From contig CASDZV010000046.1 in assembly GCA_949285905.1 (NCBI GenBank), forward strand, positions 22,026 through 86,025: a stretch of 64,000 bases of DNA, read 5' to 3'. Shown here piece after piece: positions 16,784 to 26,232 of this stretch. The position numbers and the translations under genes are program-made. A model generated the notes under the pieces. That model was not told the origin of the DNA. It made no database searches and saw only the letters and a list, made by a program, of their open reading frames with translations. Each line of letters starts with the position of its first letter. Within the stretch, counting starts at the first letter, position 1. Source of the DNA: an uncultured Spirochaetales bacterium (lineage in GTDB: Bacteria > Spirochaetota > Spirochaetia > Sphaerochaetales > Sphaerochaetaceae).

Positions 16784-17311
16784 TCAGTCACCACCCTTGA
16801 ACACCAGCCCCGTACTATCTATCACGCAAATCGCTGGGAACTTCTCAATTGTGAGTTTCAGAAGCGCCTCTGGTCCCAGCTCAGGGTATGCGACTATCTC
16901 CGCGCTTTTGATGCATGAAGCATATAGTGCACCACACCCACCATATGCCTGGAGGTAAAGGCCATGACACTCCTCGATTGCTTTCCTCACTTCTTCGCTT
17001 CTTGGTCCTTTCCCTACCATCAGCTTCAACCCCGCTCTTATAAGAGAAGGAGAGAACGGATCCATGCGGGCACTTGTCGTAGGCCCTGCAGCTCCGATGG
17101 GGAATCCCTCTGGTGCAGGACTCGGCCCCATGTAATAAATTCCATTGCCTTCGAAAGGAAACGGGACCTCTTTTGACAGTGACAATGCATCGAAAAGCCT
17201 TTTGTGAACCTGATCGCGTCCTACAAAAAGTATGCCGGAAAGCTCCACATCATCACCAGCTCTGACAGATTCGAGCAGATTATTGCTATATGGCAATACA
17301 AGTCTTTTCAT
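16784..17311 (-). CDS. Class I fumarate hydratase, beta subunit
   Basis: A 175-residue protein matching the C-terminal (beta) part of iron-sulfur fumarases and tartrate dehydratases. YYMGPSPAPEG and IGAAGPTTSARMD near 60-83 are the substrate-binding signature, and the C-terminal LGPEALLKLTIEKFPAICVIDSTG is typical. Split subunits are common in anaerobes. It overlaps the alpha gene by 4 bases (ATGA). Fumarate is the likelier substrate than tartrate, but the subunits do not exclude tartrate. Confidence 0.87.
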   Translation of the reverse strand: MKRLVLPYSNNLLESVRAGDDVELSGILFVGRDQVHKRLFDALSLSKEVPFPFEGNGIYYMGPSPAPEGFPIGAAGPTTSARMDPFSPSLIRAGLKLMVGKGPRSEEVRKAIEECHGLYLQAYGGCGALYASCIKSAEIVAYPELGPEALLKLTIEKFPAICVIDSTGLVFKGGD

Positions 17312-18147
17312 ATTTCACCCCGTCTGAACGTGATCTTTGCCCTGCGCTCTGCCCAGCAATTGACTGTCAGCGCAACAGGAAGACCAGCAATATGAGTCGG
17401 CTCTGAAAGCACTGAGACACCAAGAGCTGTCGGATAACCGCCAAGACCGCCAGGACCTATTCCAAGGGCATTGACAGCATCAAGAATCATCTCAGAAAGC
17501 ACTTTGTCATCACTTTCCCGGAAGAAGGCTTTCTTTGAAAGAAATGCGGCTCTGTCCATTGTTCCACCGACTCCCACACCAAGGAATACTGGAGGACATG
17601 GCTTTCCCCCTGCAGCTTTCATCATATCAACAACAGCATTCACTACACCATCTTCTCCCGCTGTCGGATTGAGCATCCTCACGGAAGAACAGTTCTCTGA
17701 GCCGAATCCTTTGAGAAGGAATGAAAGCGTCACGCTGTCCCCATCCTCAAGTTCATAGAATATGAAAGGGGGAAGATTTGTTCTTGTGTTGTTCCGCCCC
17801 TTATATGGATGCGTCACAACGCTCTTGCGGTAATAGCCCGCGACAGCTGCTGCTTCTGTACCTTCCATGATGACCCTCTCGATATCCGCAAGCTTTGCGT
17901 CCGAGAATCTGCCAATTGAGGCAAGACACCAGAAAACACCCGTATCCTGACACATGGGAAGACCTGTTCTCCGGCTTGTTTCAAGATTCAGCCGGATAGC
18001 ATCCATCACGCTGCAGGCTTTGCCTCCACATGGGATAGCATTCATTATTGACGCCTCTATTTCCTCAGGGAGAATACGAGCGCTCTTTACAAGAGCTTCC
18101 TTGACCTTCTGTGATGCCTCAAACAAGATCGCCCTGTCTTGTGCCAT
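17308..18147 (-). CDS. Class I fumarate hydratase, alpha subunit
   Basis: A 279-residue alpha subunit carrying the [4Fe-4S] cluster. Cluster and active-site markers are MCQDTG near 62-67, GFGSENCSSVRMLNPTAG near 150-167 and GKPCPPVFLGVGVGGTMD. The enzyme interconverts fumarate and malate and is oxygen-sensitive. Its start overlaps the end of the radical SAM gene by 29 bases, with GGAAAG ahead of the ATG, so translation is probably coupled. Confidence 0.88.
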   Translation of the reverse strand: MAQDRAILFEASQKVKEALVKSARILPEEIEASIMNAIPCGGKACSVMDAIRLNLETSRRTGLPMCQDTGVFWCLASIGRFSDAKLADIERVIMEGTEAAAVAGYYRKSVVTHPYKGRNNTRTNLPPFIFYELEDGDSVTLSFLLKGFGSENCSSVRMLNPTAGEDGVVNAVVDMMKAAGGKPCPPVFLGVGVGGTMDRAAFLSKKAFFRESDDKVLSEMILDAVNALGIGPGGLGGYPTALGVSVLSEPTHIAGLPVALTVNCWAERRAKITFRRGEI

Positions 18148-19093
18148 TTCTTTCCATCCTTTCTTCCAGATGTCTCAGGAATTTCGATTTATCGGGGAAT
18201 ACACGCGGAGCAAGCAGTCTGTGATACGGCGTCTCCGAAATAAGCCGTTCGATGATAATATCACTTTTAAGATGCCGGAGGAAAAGCTCTGTATCTTCAA
18301 GTGTCCGCTCCTCAGACATCACTGTAACAAGGCCTGACAGATAATCATCTGAAAGCGCCGTTCCTCCTGTTATGTGAAGATTATGAATCTTAACAGCCTC
18401 CGCTCCTGATTTGTTCACAGCCTCTGCTGTACGTACAAAATGCCCCCTGCCCTCCCCAGGCAAGCCGAGGATGACATGCGTTGCGACCTTCAGATGATGG
18501 CGGTGTGCCCTCTCAGCAGCATCCATATAGCACGCGAGGTCATGACCGCGGTTAATTGATGCAAGAGTAAAGTCATCAGCACTCTGAAGACCGAATTCAA
18601 CCCACACATCCCGGTCTTCTGTTATATACGATTCAAGAAGATCCAGCACATCCTCTCCTACCGTGTCCGGACGCGTTGATATCAAGAGCTCCTTGAACGG
18701 CAGTACAGACAGCCCCTCATCGTAAACGCGTCTGAGGTTCTCAACAGTATCATATGTATTTGTCCAGGACTGGAACGACAGCGAGAAAAGCCGGGCTTTA
18801 TAGCGTCTGGACAGGAACTCCTTGCCTCGCTCTATCTGCTCTCTTATTGAAAGAAGCCTCGGAAGGATGGTATCTGCTTTTACACTGTCATATGCCGCGC
18901 TTCTTCTATATGAAGATTCTGCAGAGCGCTGATAAACAGCAATGGAGCCAGTACCATCGCAGAATGCACAGCCACCATGGCGTGATTTATCGCGGTTAGG
19001 ACAGGAAAAACCTCCATCGACTCCGATACGGTATACAGATTCACCGTACTTCCTCTTCAGATATGAAGAATAGGTATTCCATCGCGTGTACAT
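18119..19093 (-). CDS. YhcC-type radical SAM protein
   Basis: A 324-residue radical SAM protein of the YhcC (TIGR01212) family. The cluster motif is CPNRDKSRHGGCAFCD (C-x10-C-x2-C near 31-46), longer than the common CxxxCxxC spacing and typical of this subfamily. Further blocks are SFQSWTNTYDTVE, ISTRPD and WVEFGLQSADD, the last shared with Elp3-like and HemN-like enzymes. The substrate is unknown; a tRNA or protein modification role is suspected for the family. Its ATG shares one base with the patatin stop codon. Confidence 0.87.
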   Translation of the reverse strand: MYTRWNTYSSYLKRKYGESVYRIGVDGGFSCPNRDKSRHGGCAFCDGTGSIAVYQRSAESSYRRSAAYDSVKADTILPRLLSIREQIERGKEFLSRRYKARLFSLSFQSWTNTYDTVENLRRVYDEGLSVLPFKELLISTRPDTVGEDVLDLLESYITEDRDVWVEFGLQSADDFTLASINRGHDLACYMDAAERAHRHHLKVATHVILGLPGEGRGHFVRTAEAVNKSGAEAVKIHNLHITGGTALSDDYLSGLVTVMSEERTLEDTELFLRHLKSDIIIERLISETPYHRLLAPRVFPDKSKFLRHLEERMERNGTRQGDLV

Positions 19094-21279
19094 TATTCGA
19101 TACCGATCATGAATGACACGCGGGGTGTCATCGAGATATGAAGCCCTGCAGTAATCTGCCCGAACTGTGTTGCTATACCGACTGCGACATATCCTCCGAT
19201 ATCCATCTGATCATCTGCCATCAGGAGCTCGGAATACGGCACAAGACTCCGGGAATGGAGAGCAGAAAGCTCATCATGCTCTCCTCCGTAAATCTCACAG
19301 AAGATACCGGCATCAAGGAAGACAGAGAGAGGCAGCGGCAGCCTTATGCCACCCATGAGATATATGTAATCAGAGACTGCAATGCCCATTTCTGTTGATG
19401 TATATGCTTCTGACAAATCCAGAGGGCGGCGTATCGTCGCTGTTTTGCCACGCATTATGAATTTGAATATATCAGTGGGACCAAAGCTACCGAAGATGTC
19501 GGCAGTGAATGAATATGAGAATTCATTCTGCGGGAAGTCCCCGCCTACTTTCAGCATCATCTCAGCCTCGACACCATTATTGGCAGCGCTGTTACCATCA
19601 TATGCATCCAGCACAAGACCGAACCCTGCATAAGGGAAAGAGAAGTGATGATCCCGGACATTGCTTTCCGTCAGATATGTATAATCATAGCCTAAGACGA
19701 CATCGAGACGGAGATTGCGAAGAGGGATATATCCAAGACCCGCTTTCGCGAATAATCCGACATCGCTGGAGAATGTATAGTCATGTGTGCCTGGAATGGA
19801 TGAATACGCATGCTGGCCATACCTGAGCCCGATATCCCCATACAGGAATGCGGAAGCAAGGAATGGATACTGTAGCCCCGCATCGATTGTAATGCCTTCG
19901 TTGACAACAATCCCATAAGTGAAATCAAGGCGATCCAGCACTTCCATGCGGCCAGAGACCGTGAAGTCCGGGGTATAGGCAAAGTACGGGGCTGTGCCAT
20001 CATCTGATCCGTCATAACGGATACCAAGTCCTCCGCTGAGGCCGAGATGAATACTGCCGGACAAAGACGGATAGTGCTCACCTTGCACAGATATCACGCC
20101 ATCCCTGATGTCATAAGTCACAGCTTTCAGTCCTTCATGGCGTCTGATGTCATCAAGAAGGCGCTCAAGCTCCGTCATCGTCCAGTAATCCATCTCACGG
20201 CCCTCGAATTCAGAGAGGTCATGAGCATATGATGAAGGGATATTTCCATCGAAAGTGACACGCCTGATCACAGGAGAATCAAGAGAAGCATAACTCTCCC
20301 TTTCCATCGGAAGCCATCTTTCAAGCCTTTTTTCCAGCTCATCGAAGACGCTCTGGCTTTCCTCAACAGCTTTGCGTCCTGCTTCGAGAATCTCCTCTCC
20401 TGAACCGAAGCTCATTGAAGAGTAATCGGAAATATATGGAACAATGACCCAGTCCGCCTCATCATAGTTCTCGGCTGAATTCGGCAGCGTAAGATAGTCT
20501 GCAAACTGTCCGAAGACGCCAGAGAGCGTTGACATATCATTCCTGCTGTCACCGTAACGATGCCGGGAATCATTGACGTCGACTGCAAGGACAATATCTG
20601 CACCAAGATCACGTGCGATATCCGCAGGAAGATTATCCTCAAGCCCCCCATCAATCACATAGCTGCCATCATCGAGGCGGACAGGAGCAAATACAATAGG
20701 TATGGCCATCGAAGCGCGCACTGCGTCGAAGAGAGAACCGGACGAGAAGACAACTTTCCTGTTGTTCGTTATATCGGTACCGACAGCTCTGAAAGGAATC
20801 GAGAGATCATCGAAATCGTCAATATAGAGGACCTTGGAGAGATGACGACGGAGAAACCCATTGATGTACTGATCATCAATAAGTCCGTTCGAGGCCCCGA
20901 ATCCAGAAGCACCGAACTCGACTGTCAGCAGATTTGTATCATAATCAGTAAAAGGACTCGGAATTATCTCTGATTCTCTTATCGCATAGAGATGCAGGAA
21001 ATAACTCATGAGGTCCGTCTCTGTCACAAGCTTCTCAAGCTCCTCCCCCGAGTATCCTGCGGCATAGAGACTGCCGACCACGGCACCCATGCTGGTGCCT
21101 ATTATCATATCAGGAACGATGCCTCGCCTGTCGAGCTCCTCAAGAACCGGAATATGCGCAATACCTCTTGCGCCTCCGCCTGAGAGCACAAGAGCGAACT
21201 TGGGACGGAATATCGAAGCGGGAAGAACGGCAAGCACCGCAGAAAGCAGCATGGCGACAACTAACAGCTTCTTCTTCAC
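19093..21279 (-). CDS. Patatin-like phospholipase with C-terminal outer-membrane domain
   Basis: A 728-residue exported protein. Signal peptide at 1-22. Patatin domain at about 25-320 with the oxyanion GGGARG (34-39), nucleophile GTSMG near 62-66 and the DGG dyad partner (VIDGGLEDN). A POTRA-like stretch around 345-400 (RRVTFDGN, LERLLDDIRRHEGLKAVTYDI) precedes a beta-strand-rich C-terminus that ends in SFMIGIE, compatible with a 16-strand BamA/TpsB-like barrel. This is the layout of PlpD-type (type Vd) autotransporters. Inferred role: lipolytic surface or periplasmic enzyme. AGGAGG precedes the ATG. Confidence 0.88.
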   Translation of the reverse strand: MKKKLLVVAMLLSAVLAVLPASIFRPKFALVLSGGGARGIAHIPVLEELDRRGIVPDMIIGTSMGAVVGSLYAAGYSGEELEKLVTETDLMSYFLHLYAIRESEIIPSPFTDYDTNLLTVEFGASGFGASNGLIDDQYINGFLRRHLSKVLYIDDFDDLSIPFRAVGTDITNNRKVVFSSGSLFDAVRASMAIPIVFAPVRLDDGSYVIDGGLEDNLPADIARDLGADIVLAVDVNDSRHRYGDSRNDMSTLSGVFGQFADYLTLPNSAENYDEADWVIVPYISDYSSMSFGSGEEILEAGRKAVEESQSVFDELEKRLERWLPMERESYASLDSPVIRRVTFDGNIPSSYAHDLSEFEGREMDYWTMTELERLLDDIRRHEGLKAVTYDIRDGVISVQGEHYPSLSGSIHLGLSGGLGIRYDGSDDGTAPYFAYTPDFTVSGRMEVLDRLDFTYGIVVNEGITIDAGLQYPFLASAFLYGDIGLRYGQHAYSSIPGTHDYTFSSDVGLFAKAGLGYIPLRNLRLDVVLGYDYTYLTESNVRDHHFSFPYAGFGLVLDAYDGNSAANNGVEAEMMLKVGGDFPQNEFSYSFTADIFGSFGPTDIFKFIMRGKTATIRRPLDLSEAYTSTEMGIAVSDYIYLMGGIRLPLPLSVFLDAGIFCEIYGGEHDELSALHSRSLVPYSELLMADDQMDIGGYVAVGIATQFGQITAGLHISMTPRVSFMIGIE

Positions 21280-21288
21280 AATATCCTC

Positions 21289-22215
21289 CTATTCAAGCAC
21301 ACTTCCGATGACACTTTTCCGGCCGTTCACAAAAGAGAAGACATCCATCTCCTTCTTCATCGGAGGTAGCACGCGTGTCACATAGATATAACCATCAGGG
21401 AACGCGATCTTCAGTCCCTTTCCTTTCTCACAGCTTACTATTGTACCGCTTTTCTCCTGAGGCGTTGTATGTTCAATCTCAAACCCGCTTCCATATACTC
21501 CTGTCAGATAAAGCGGCGCTCCATCAAGCATCACATACGCTTTCGGCCATGGATAGCAGGCCCTTATAACACTGTGGGCCTCTTCTGCGCACATGGAGAA
21601 ATCTATACGGCCATCCTCTTTTCTAACAAAAGCCGAGAACGTGGCAGTGCCCTGCTGTCTTACAGCCTGCCGGCCGCTATCCAGAAGAACTGGCAGAACA
21701 AAAGAAGGAACAAGAGAGGCGACACGCCCAGAAAGGCTCTCCTCTGTCTCTGTGCCATCAAGTGGTATCGGGAGCGTGGCGTAGATATCACCCTCATCGA
21801 TACCGAGTGCGATCTTCTGCAATGATATTCCAGTAACCCTGTCTCCTTCCCTTATTGCCTGATAAATAGGAGAAGGGCCGCGATGCAGTGGCAGAAGAGA
21901 TGGATGCACATTGAACGTCTCAGAGAAAACAGAGAGGAACTTAGGACCGAAAATCTTACCACAGCAGAACGATAGGAGTGTATCTGCCCCGAATGAAGCC
22001 ACATACTCCCTTTCGTTTTTTCTGATGCTTTCAGGTGTATAGACCTCAAGCCCGAGTTCAAGGGCCCTCTTCTTCACAGGAGAAGGCTGAAGCGCCTTGC
22101 CACGCTTTCCTGGAGCATCCGGGGAAGAGATCACAAGCGCTATCAAGCCATGCTCTGCAAGGGCTTCAAGAAGGGGGACTGCTATACTACCGGTACCTGC
22201 GAAAACTATTCTCAT
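21289..22215 (-). CDS. fmt: Methionyl-tRNA formyltransferase
   Basis: A 308-residue Fmt, normal length. It has the N-terminal MRIVFAGTGSIAVPLLEAL, the formyl-tetrahydrofolate site FNVHPSLLPLHRGPSPI near 102-118 and GIDEGDIYATLPI, with the C-terminal tRNA-binding domain from about 205. It formylates initiator Met-tRNA. The ATG shares one base with the Def stop, the classic def-fmt pair. Confidence 0.95.
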   Translation of the reverse strand: MRIVFAGTGSIAVPLLEALAEHGLIALVISSPDAPGKRGKALQPSPVKKRALELGLEVYTPESIRKNEREYVASFGADTLLSFCCGKIFGPKFLSVFSETFNVHPSLLPLHRGPSPIYQAIREGDRVTGISLQKIALGIDEGDIYATLPIPLDGTETEESLSGRVASLVPSFVLPVLLDSGRQAVRQQGTATFSAFVRKEDGRIDFSMCAEEAHSVIRACYPWPKAYVMLDGAPLYLTGVYGSGFEIEHTTPQEKSGTIVSCEKGKGLKIAFPDGYIYVTRVLPPMKKEMDVFSFVNGRKSVIGSVLE

Positions 22216-22727
22216 CAGACCCTTGCCTTCTGCTTGCGCCTGATTCTGTTTTTCTTCTCATATGAATGCACAAGCCTGTCTCTGCTCTTCTGGTCGAGGT
22301 GATCGATATACAGCTTTCCATGAAGATGGTCATTCTCATGCTGGATGACACGGGCAAGCAATCCATCCGCCTCAATTGTGAAAGGCTTTCCGTCCAGGTC
22401 CTGTGCCTGCACTGTCACACCAAGAGGTCTTATCACTTCATGGTACACTCCGGGAATGGAAAGACACCCCTCCTCATAAGGACCTGTCTCAATACTTGTC
22501 CCGATAATCACAGGGTTGATGAAAACCATGGGCTTGTTCCCTCTGATGTGCACAACGAAAATCTTCTTAGAAACCCCGACTTGAGGACCGGCGAGGCCAA
22601 CGCCATCCGCCTCCTCAAGTGTATCAATCATCGCATCCGAAAGGACGCGAAGCGCATCATCGAAGTCTGTTATGTCCGAGCATTCCTCCCTGAGGACATC
22701 CTCGCCAAGTGTATAGATATCTAACAT
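22215..22727 (-). CDS. def: Peptide deformylase
   Basis: A 170-residue deformylase with all three family motifs: GVGLAGPQ near 44-51, EGCLSIP near 89-95 (Cys metal ligand) and QHENDHLHG near 131-139 (His ligands and catalytic Glu). It removes the formyl group from new proteins. The start at 22727 gives the conserved MLDIYTLGEDVLRE N-terminus; the upstream extension lies within the kinase gene in another frame. Confidence 0.95.
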   Translation of the reverse strand: MLDIYTLGEDVLREECSDITDFDDALRVLSDAMIDTLEEADGVGLAGPQVGVSKKIFVVHIRGNKPMVFINPVIIGTSIETGPYEEGCLSIPGVYHEVIRPLGVTVQAQDLDGKPFTIEADGLLARVIQHENDHLHGKLYIDHLDQKSRDRLVHSYEKKNRIRRKQKARV

Positions 22728-22729
22728 AA

Positions 22730-23314
22730 TCAAGATGGTATACTTCCACTCTCTTCTTGACAACCACAGAGGATGATGTCTGCCCGTTCTGGAACTCTGG
22801 ATGTGCTGAAATATGCTTCCTCCAGAGGAATCCATCGCTCCCTGAAGACTTCTGCCTTCTCTTCTCCGTTGCGTTTCATAATGCGTTCAATCTGTACATC
22901 TGGCGCGATATCCAGGAAAACAGAGAGATCATAGTAATGTCCGAAACGCTCAGAAAGGCTGTATGCTCCTTCTACGATTATCATGCGGGAAGGATCTATG
23001 AGGATTTCTTCCTCATCGAAAGTAAGCGCTGAGCAGTCGAACCTCTGATATCGGAACATCTTACTTCCTCTGATGAAAGGAATGACTTCCTCCATAAAGC
23101 GTTCATAATGTACATTTCCTCCGGCTTCACAGAAACGATTTTCAGTTCTCAGCTCAGGGGGAAGGAAGAAATCATCCATATGAATCACACAGGCTCCAAA
23201 GAGCTCTGCAATAGCTTTTGCAAGTGTTGTTTTCCCCGCTGCCGCTCTCCCGTCAATTGCAAGCACATGGACATTCTCATCGATACAGGAAAGAACTCTG
23301 CCAATGAGATTCAT
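22730..23314 (-). CDS. Uridine-kinase-like P-loop kinase
   Basis: A 194-residue P-loop kinase of the uridine kinase/phosphoribulokinase group. Walker A is GRAAAGKTT near 22-30; HMDDFFLPPEL near 45-55 and the later MIIVEGAYSL match the nucleoside-kinase layout. The substrate is not certain; uridine or a vitamin-like alcohol is possible. It overlaps the ECF S component by 4 bases, and co-translation suggests that it may phosphorylate what the importer brings in. The def gene begins 2 bases after its stop. Confidence 0.7.
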   Translation of the reverse strand: MNLIGRVLSCIDENVHVLAIDGRAAAGKTTLAKAIAELFGACVIHMDDFFLPPELRTENRFCEAGGNVHYERFMEEVIPFIRGSKMFRYQRFDCSALTFDEEEILIDPSRMIIVEGAYSLSERFGHYYDLSVFLDIAPDVQIERIMKRNGEEKAEVFRERWIPLEEAYFSTSRVPERADIILCGCQEESGSIPS

Positions 23315-23841
23315 CCGATTTTCCTTTCTGTGAAACCAGCAATTGAAAGTGCCTTATAGATAACAGGAATGAGCACAAGCTGCATAATAATTGCAGGAAG
23401 ACATGAGATGAAATAGCTGGAAATCCACACAGGAAGCGAATATGATCCACGGGCGAATATGAAAGCTCTTGCGACTCCTGCTGTAATACGGCCGAAAAGC
23501 ATTGCAACTATCAGACTGACAAGGACATTCGCAGTTACATTTCTTGTCTTCACGACTGCCATCATAAACCCCGCAGCTGCACCATATGAGCCAAGCTCGA
23601 CCATCATCGGCACAAGCATCGGAGGCCCGGGCATGCCTGTGAAGAGCGAGGAAAGCAAAGGTCCTGCAATACCGCATAAAAGCCCGAATGGCCAAGATGT
23701 CAGTATTCCACAGAGAAGTACAGGAAAGTGCATAGGCGAAAAAAGGACACCGCCATTTGGAATAGCGTGGAATGCCATCGGCAGGACGACACATAGTGCG
23801 AGACAGACTGCCGTGAACAATGATTTTCTCAAAAGATTCAT
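23311..23841 (-). CDS. ECF importer substrate-binding (S) component
   Basis: A 176-residue membrane protein with about six hydrophobic segments, the size of ECF S components. The stretch FSPMHFPVLLCGILTSWPFGLLCGIAGPLLSSLFTG near 34-69 resembles S components that bind small vitamins. It overlaps EcfT and the kinase by 4 bases each. The S protein gives substrate specificity; I cannot name the ligand. No riboswitch is visible ahead of the ECF genes, which lie inside a long operon. Confidence 0.82.
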   Translation of the reverse strand: MNLLRKSLFTAVCLALCVVLPMAFHAIPNGGVLFSPMHFPVLLCGILTSWPFGLLCGIAGPLLSSLFTGMPGPPMLVPMMVELGSYGAAAGFMMAVVKTRNVTANVLVSLIVAMLFGRITAGVARAFIFARGSYSLPVWISSYFISCLPAIIMQLVLIPVIYKALSIAGFTERKIG

Positions 23842-24635
23842 TTTGATCCTCCTTTGATGAGAATAGAAATTGCAAGTATTGTCAAAGATACAAGAAGCGC
23901 TATGGCTTCCCTTCCCGTGAATCCGATTCTCACATGCCGTCTCGCATGTTTGCCGCTATATCCTCTTGCTTCCATTGCTGTGGCGATCTCATCGGCTTTG
24001 CGAAACGCACCAAGGAAGAGCGGAACAGTGAAAGGGATAAGGGAGACAGCCCTGTCCCTCGCGCTCTTTCCACCAGCCTCCGCTCCACGAGCTCTCACAG
24101 AGAGCAGTATCTCACTGCTCTCTGTGCTGAGAACGGGTATCAGAGCGATGGACATAGAGATAATGAAAGAAATCTCATCGACAGGAAATCTCAGATATGA
24201 TAAAGGCTGCAGCAAGGCTCTCAGTCCATCTGTTACCGCTATCGGGGTTGCGGTTGCAGTAAGAAGCGATGAAAGCATTGTCAGCAACGCAACGCTCATG
24301 ACCATCCTGATTCCCATCATCATCCCATAACGGGAGAAAGTGATGATCCACCATGAGAAATACGCTTCATCCGACCTCTGGAAGAGAGCATTCATGAGAA
24401 ACACTGTGATGAAAAAGACTTTGAACCCCACCAGCGTCCTCAGCACAGGACGGAGAGAGACTCTTCCTATGCGGAACAATACGGAAATCACCGCAACAGA
24501 AAAGAGATAACCCCATAGCGTTGCAGAGGAGACAATGATGGAGGCAAACAGGATGATGAACGAAACGATGCGTACGAAAGCATCCATCTTGTGCAATGGT
24601 GATGATGAATGGATGTAAGCACCAGAGAGATTCAT
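23838..24635 (-). CDS. ecfT: ECF importer transmembrane (T) component
   Basis: A 265-residue EcfT with about five membrane segments and the coupling-helix motif AMEARGYSG near 220-228 preceding a basic stretch; the second coupling motif lies near SVRARGAEAGG at 180. These contact the two ATPases. Overlaps both neighbours by 4 bases. Confidence 0.92.
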   Translation of the reverse strand: MNLSGAYIHSSSPLHKMDAFVRIVSFIILFASIIVSSATLWGYLFSVAVISVLFRIGRVSLRPVLRTLVGFKVFFITVFLMNALFQRSDEAYFSWWIITFSRYGMMMGIRMVMSVALLTMLSSLLTATATPIAVTDGLRALLQPLSYLRFPVDEISFIISMSIALIPVLSTESSEILLSVRARGAEAGGKSARDRAVSLIPFTVPLFLGAFRKADEIATAMEARGYSGKHARRHVRIGFTGREAIALLVSLTILAISILIKGGSK

Positions 24636-25384
24636 CTTTTCCCCTCCATTCGTCTTTTCATCGCATAGGCCAGCTGCGCTAAATCATGAGTTCTGCCAAG
24701 TCCAAGTCTCTCTGAGAGTCTGGAAGTCTCTGTCTCCAGAGTATCCACAGGAGAGCCGTGTTTTGTAATATGCCCACCATCCATCACAACAGCGTGATCA
24801 GAGAGCGGGAAGAGGCTCTCATCATGAGTGACTGCCACTGCAATCTTCCCGGCAGCCCGGTATTCTCTGAGAATTGATACAAGACAATTGAAGGAATCAA
24901 GGTCGAGACCGACTGATGGTTCATCCAGAAGAAGGATATCGGGCTCAGAGACAAGTACTCCTGCAATAGCCACCTTCCTCCGCTCTCCTCCGGAGAGAGA
25001 AAATGGAGACTGGTACCATTTTTCCCTGCTGACACCAAGCTTGAGAAGCACCTGCTCCGTCTTGTCTTCAATGGTGCTTTTATCATGGCCTTTTCTGCAA
25101 AGGGCAAAAGAGACATCCTTGAAGACAGTCTCTGCAAAAAGCTGCCGCTCAGGATGCTGGAATATGACTCCGCACCTGGATATGAATGAATGCTGTACTA
25201 TGCCATCAAGAATGAGACTTCCCTTATCCGGTTTCTCGAGCCCGGAAAGAAGGGAAAGCAGTGTTGTCTTACCGCTGCCGCTTCTGCCTGTGATCACAGT
25301 AAAGCCGGAGGAAATTGAAATAGAAAGATTCTCTATAAAAAACTCACCGCATCTGAAGAATACATTTTCTAAAGCAAGCTGCAT
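24632..25384 (-). CDS. ecfA2: ECF importer ATPase subunit 2
   Basis: A 250-residue ABC ATPase with Walker A GRSGSGKTT near 35-43, Q-loop FQHPERQLF, signature LSGGERRK and Walker B ILLLDEPS. FQHPE/QLF is the usual ECF ATPase Q-loop. Its ATG lies 16 bases inside the end of the first ATPase gene. Confidence 0.92.
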   Translation of the reverse strand: MQLALENVFFRCGEFFIENLSISISSGFTVITGRSGSGKTTLLSLLSGLEKPDKGSLILDGIVQHSFISRCGVIFQHPERQLFAETVFKDVSFALCRKGHDKSTIEDKTEQVLLKLGVSREKWYQSPFSLSGGERRKVAIAGVLVSEPDILLLDEPSVGLDLDSFNCLVSILREYRAAGKIAVAVTHDESLFPLSDHAVVMDGGHITKHGSPVDTLETETSRLSERLGLGRTHDLAQLAYAMKRRMEGKR

Positions 25385-26181
25385 AATGCCTCCTCAATAT
25401 CACCCAGGGAAGTGACAAAAGGAAACTCTATGCCTTCCTCTGTCAGTGCTTCTTGCAGAAGAAGAGCAAATGGCGCTCTCACGCCTGCTCTTTCCAGCAG
25501 CGTGCGGGAACTGAGAACATACTCCGCTTTATCATCAGCGATGATTTTTCCTCCGGATAGCAGAAGAACACGGCTGCACCGCATCGCTTCATCTGCGCTA
25601 TGTGTTACTAATATTTTCACAGCGTTCCTCCAGAGGGAGGAGACAAGAGAAAAACCAGACTGGCGCCCCGCTCTGTCCATCATTGAGAATGCCTCATCGA
25701 GAATGATGATATCCGGGGACAGCGGGAGAATACCAGCTATCTGCGCTCTTTCCTTCTCTCCTCCGGAAAGCGTCTGGGGCATACGGTAACGGAAGCTTTG
25801 AAGACCGGTGTGTTCAAGGCTTTCATCCACAAGGCGTCTGACAATATCCACAGGAATACCGTAATTCTCAGGGGTGAATGCAATATCCTCTTCCAGGACA
25901 GGAGAGACAAACTGACTGTCAGGATCCTGAAAAACAATTCCTATATGTTTTCTTATCTCACTGTTACGGCTCCTGTCTCTGACAGAAATGCCATTGACAA
26001 GCACATCACCGCGCTCTAAAGGCAGAAGCGCGTCAATGAGTCTGACAAGCGTGGACTTCCCTGAACCATTTGATCCGAGAATGGCAATTGACTCACCCTG
26101 CTCCACAGAAAATGAGACAGAGGAGAGAATATCCCCGCTGCCATATGAGAAAGACAGATTATCTACCTGAATAACTGGCAC
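25369..26181 (-). CDS. ecfA1: ECF importer ATPase subunit 1
   Basis: A 270-residue ABC ATPase with Walker A GSNGSGKST near 35-43, Q-loop FQDPDSQFV, signature LSGGEKER and Walker B IIILDEAFS. The Ala/Phe after Glu is slightly unusual. The frame starts with GTG (CAC on the plus strand); an ATG is out of frame and no clear Shine-Dalgarno sequence is seen. Confidence 0.92.
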   Translation of the reverse strand: MPVIQVDNLSFSYGSGDILSSVSFSVEQGESIAILGSNGSGKSTLVRLIDALLPLERGDVLVNGISVRDRSRNSEIRKHIGIVFQDPDSQFVSPVLEEDIAFTPENYGIPVDIVRRLVDESLEHTGLQSFRYRMPQTLSGGEKERAQIAGILPLSPDIIILDEAFSMMDRAGRQSGFSLVSSLWRNAVKILVTHSADEAMRCSRVLLLSGGKIIADDKAEYVLSSRTLLERAGVRAPFALLLQEALTEEGIEFPFVTSLGDIEEALCSLL

Positions 26182-26232
26182 ATATGCCCCGGCAACCTTC
26201 TGGATGCAGCTATCGATTCAATCAGTACGTCT

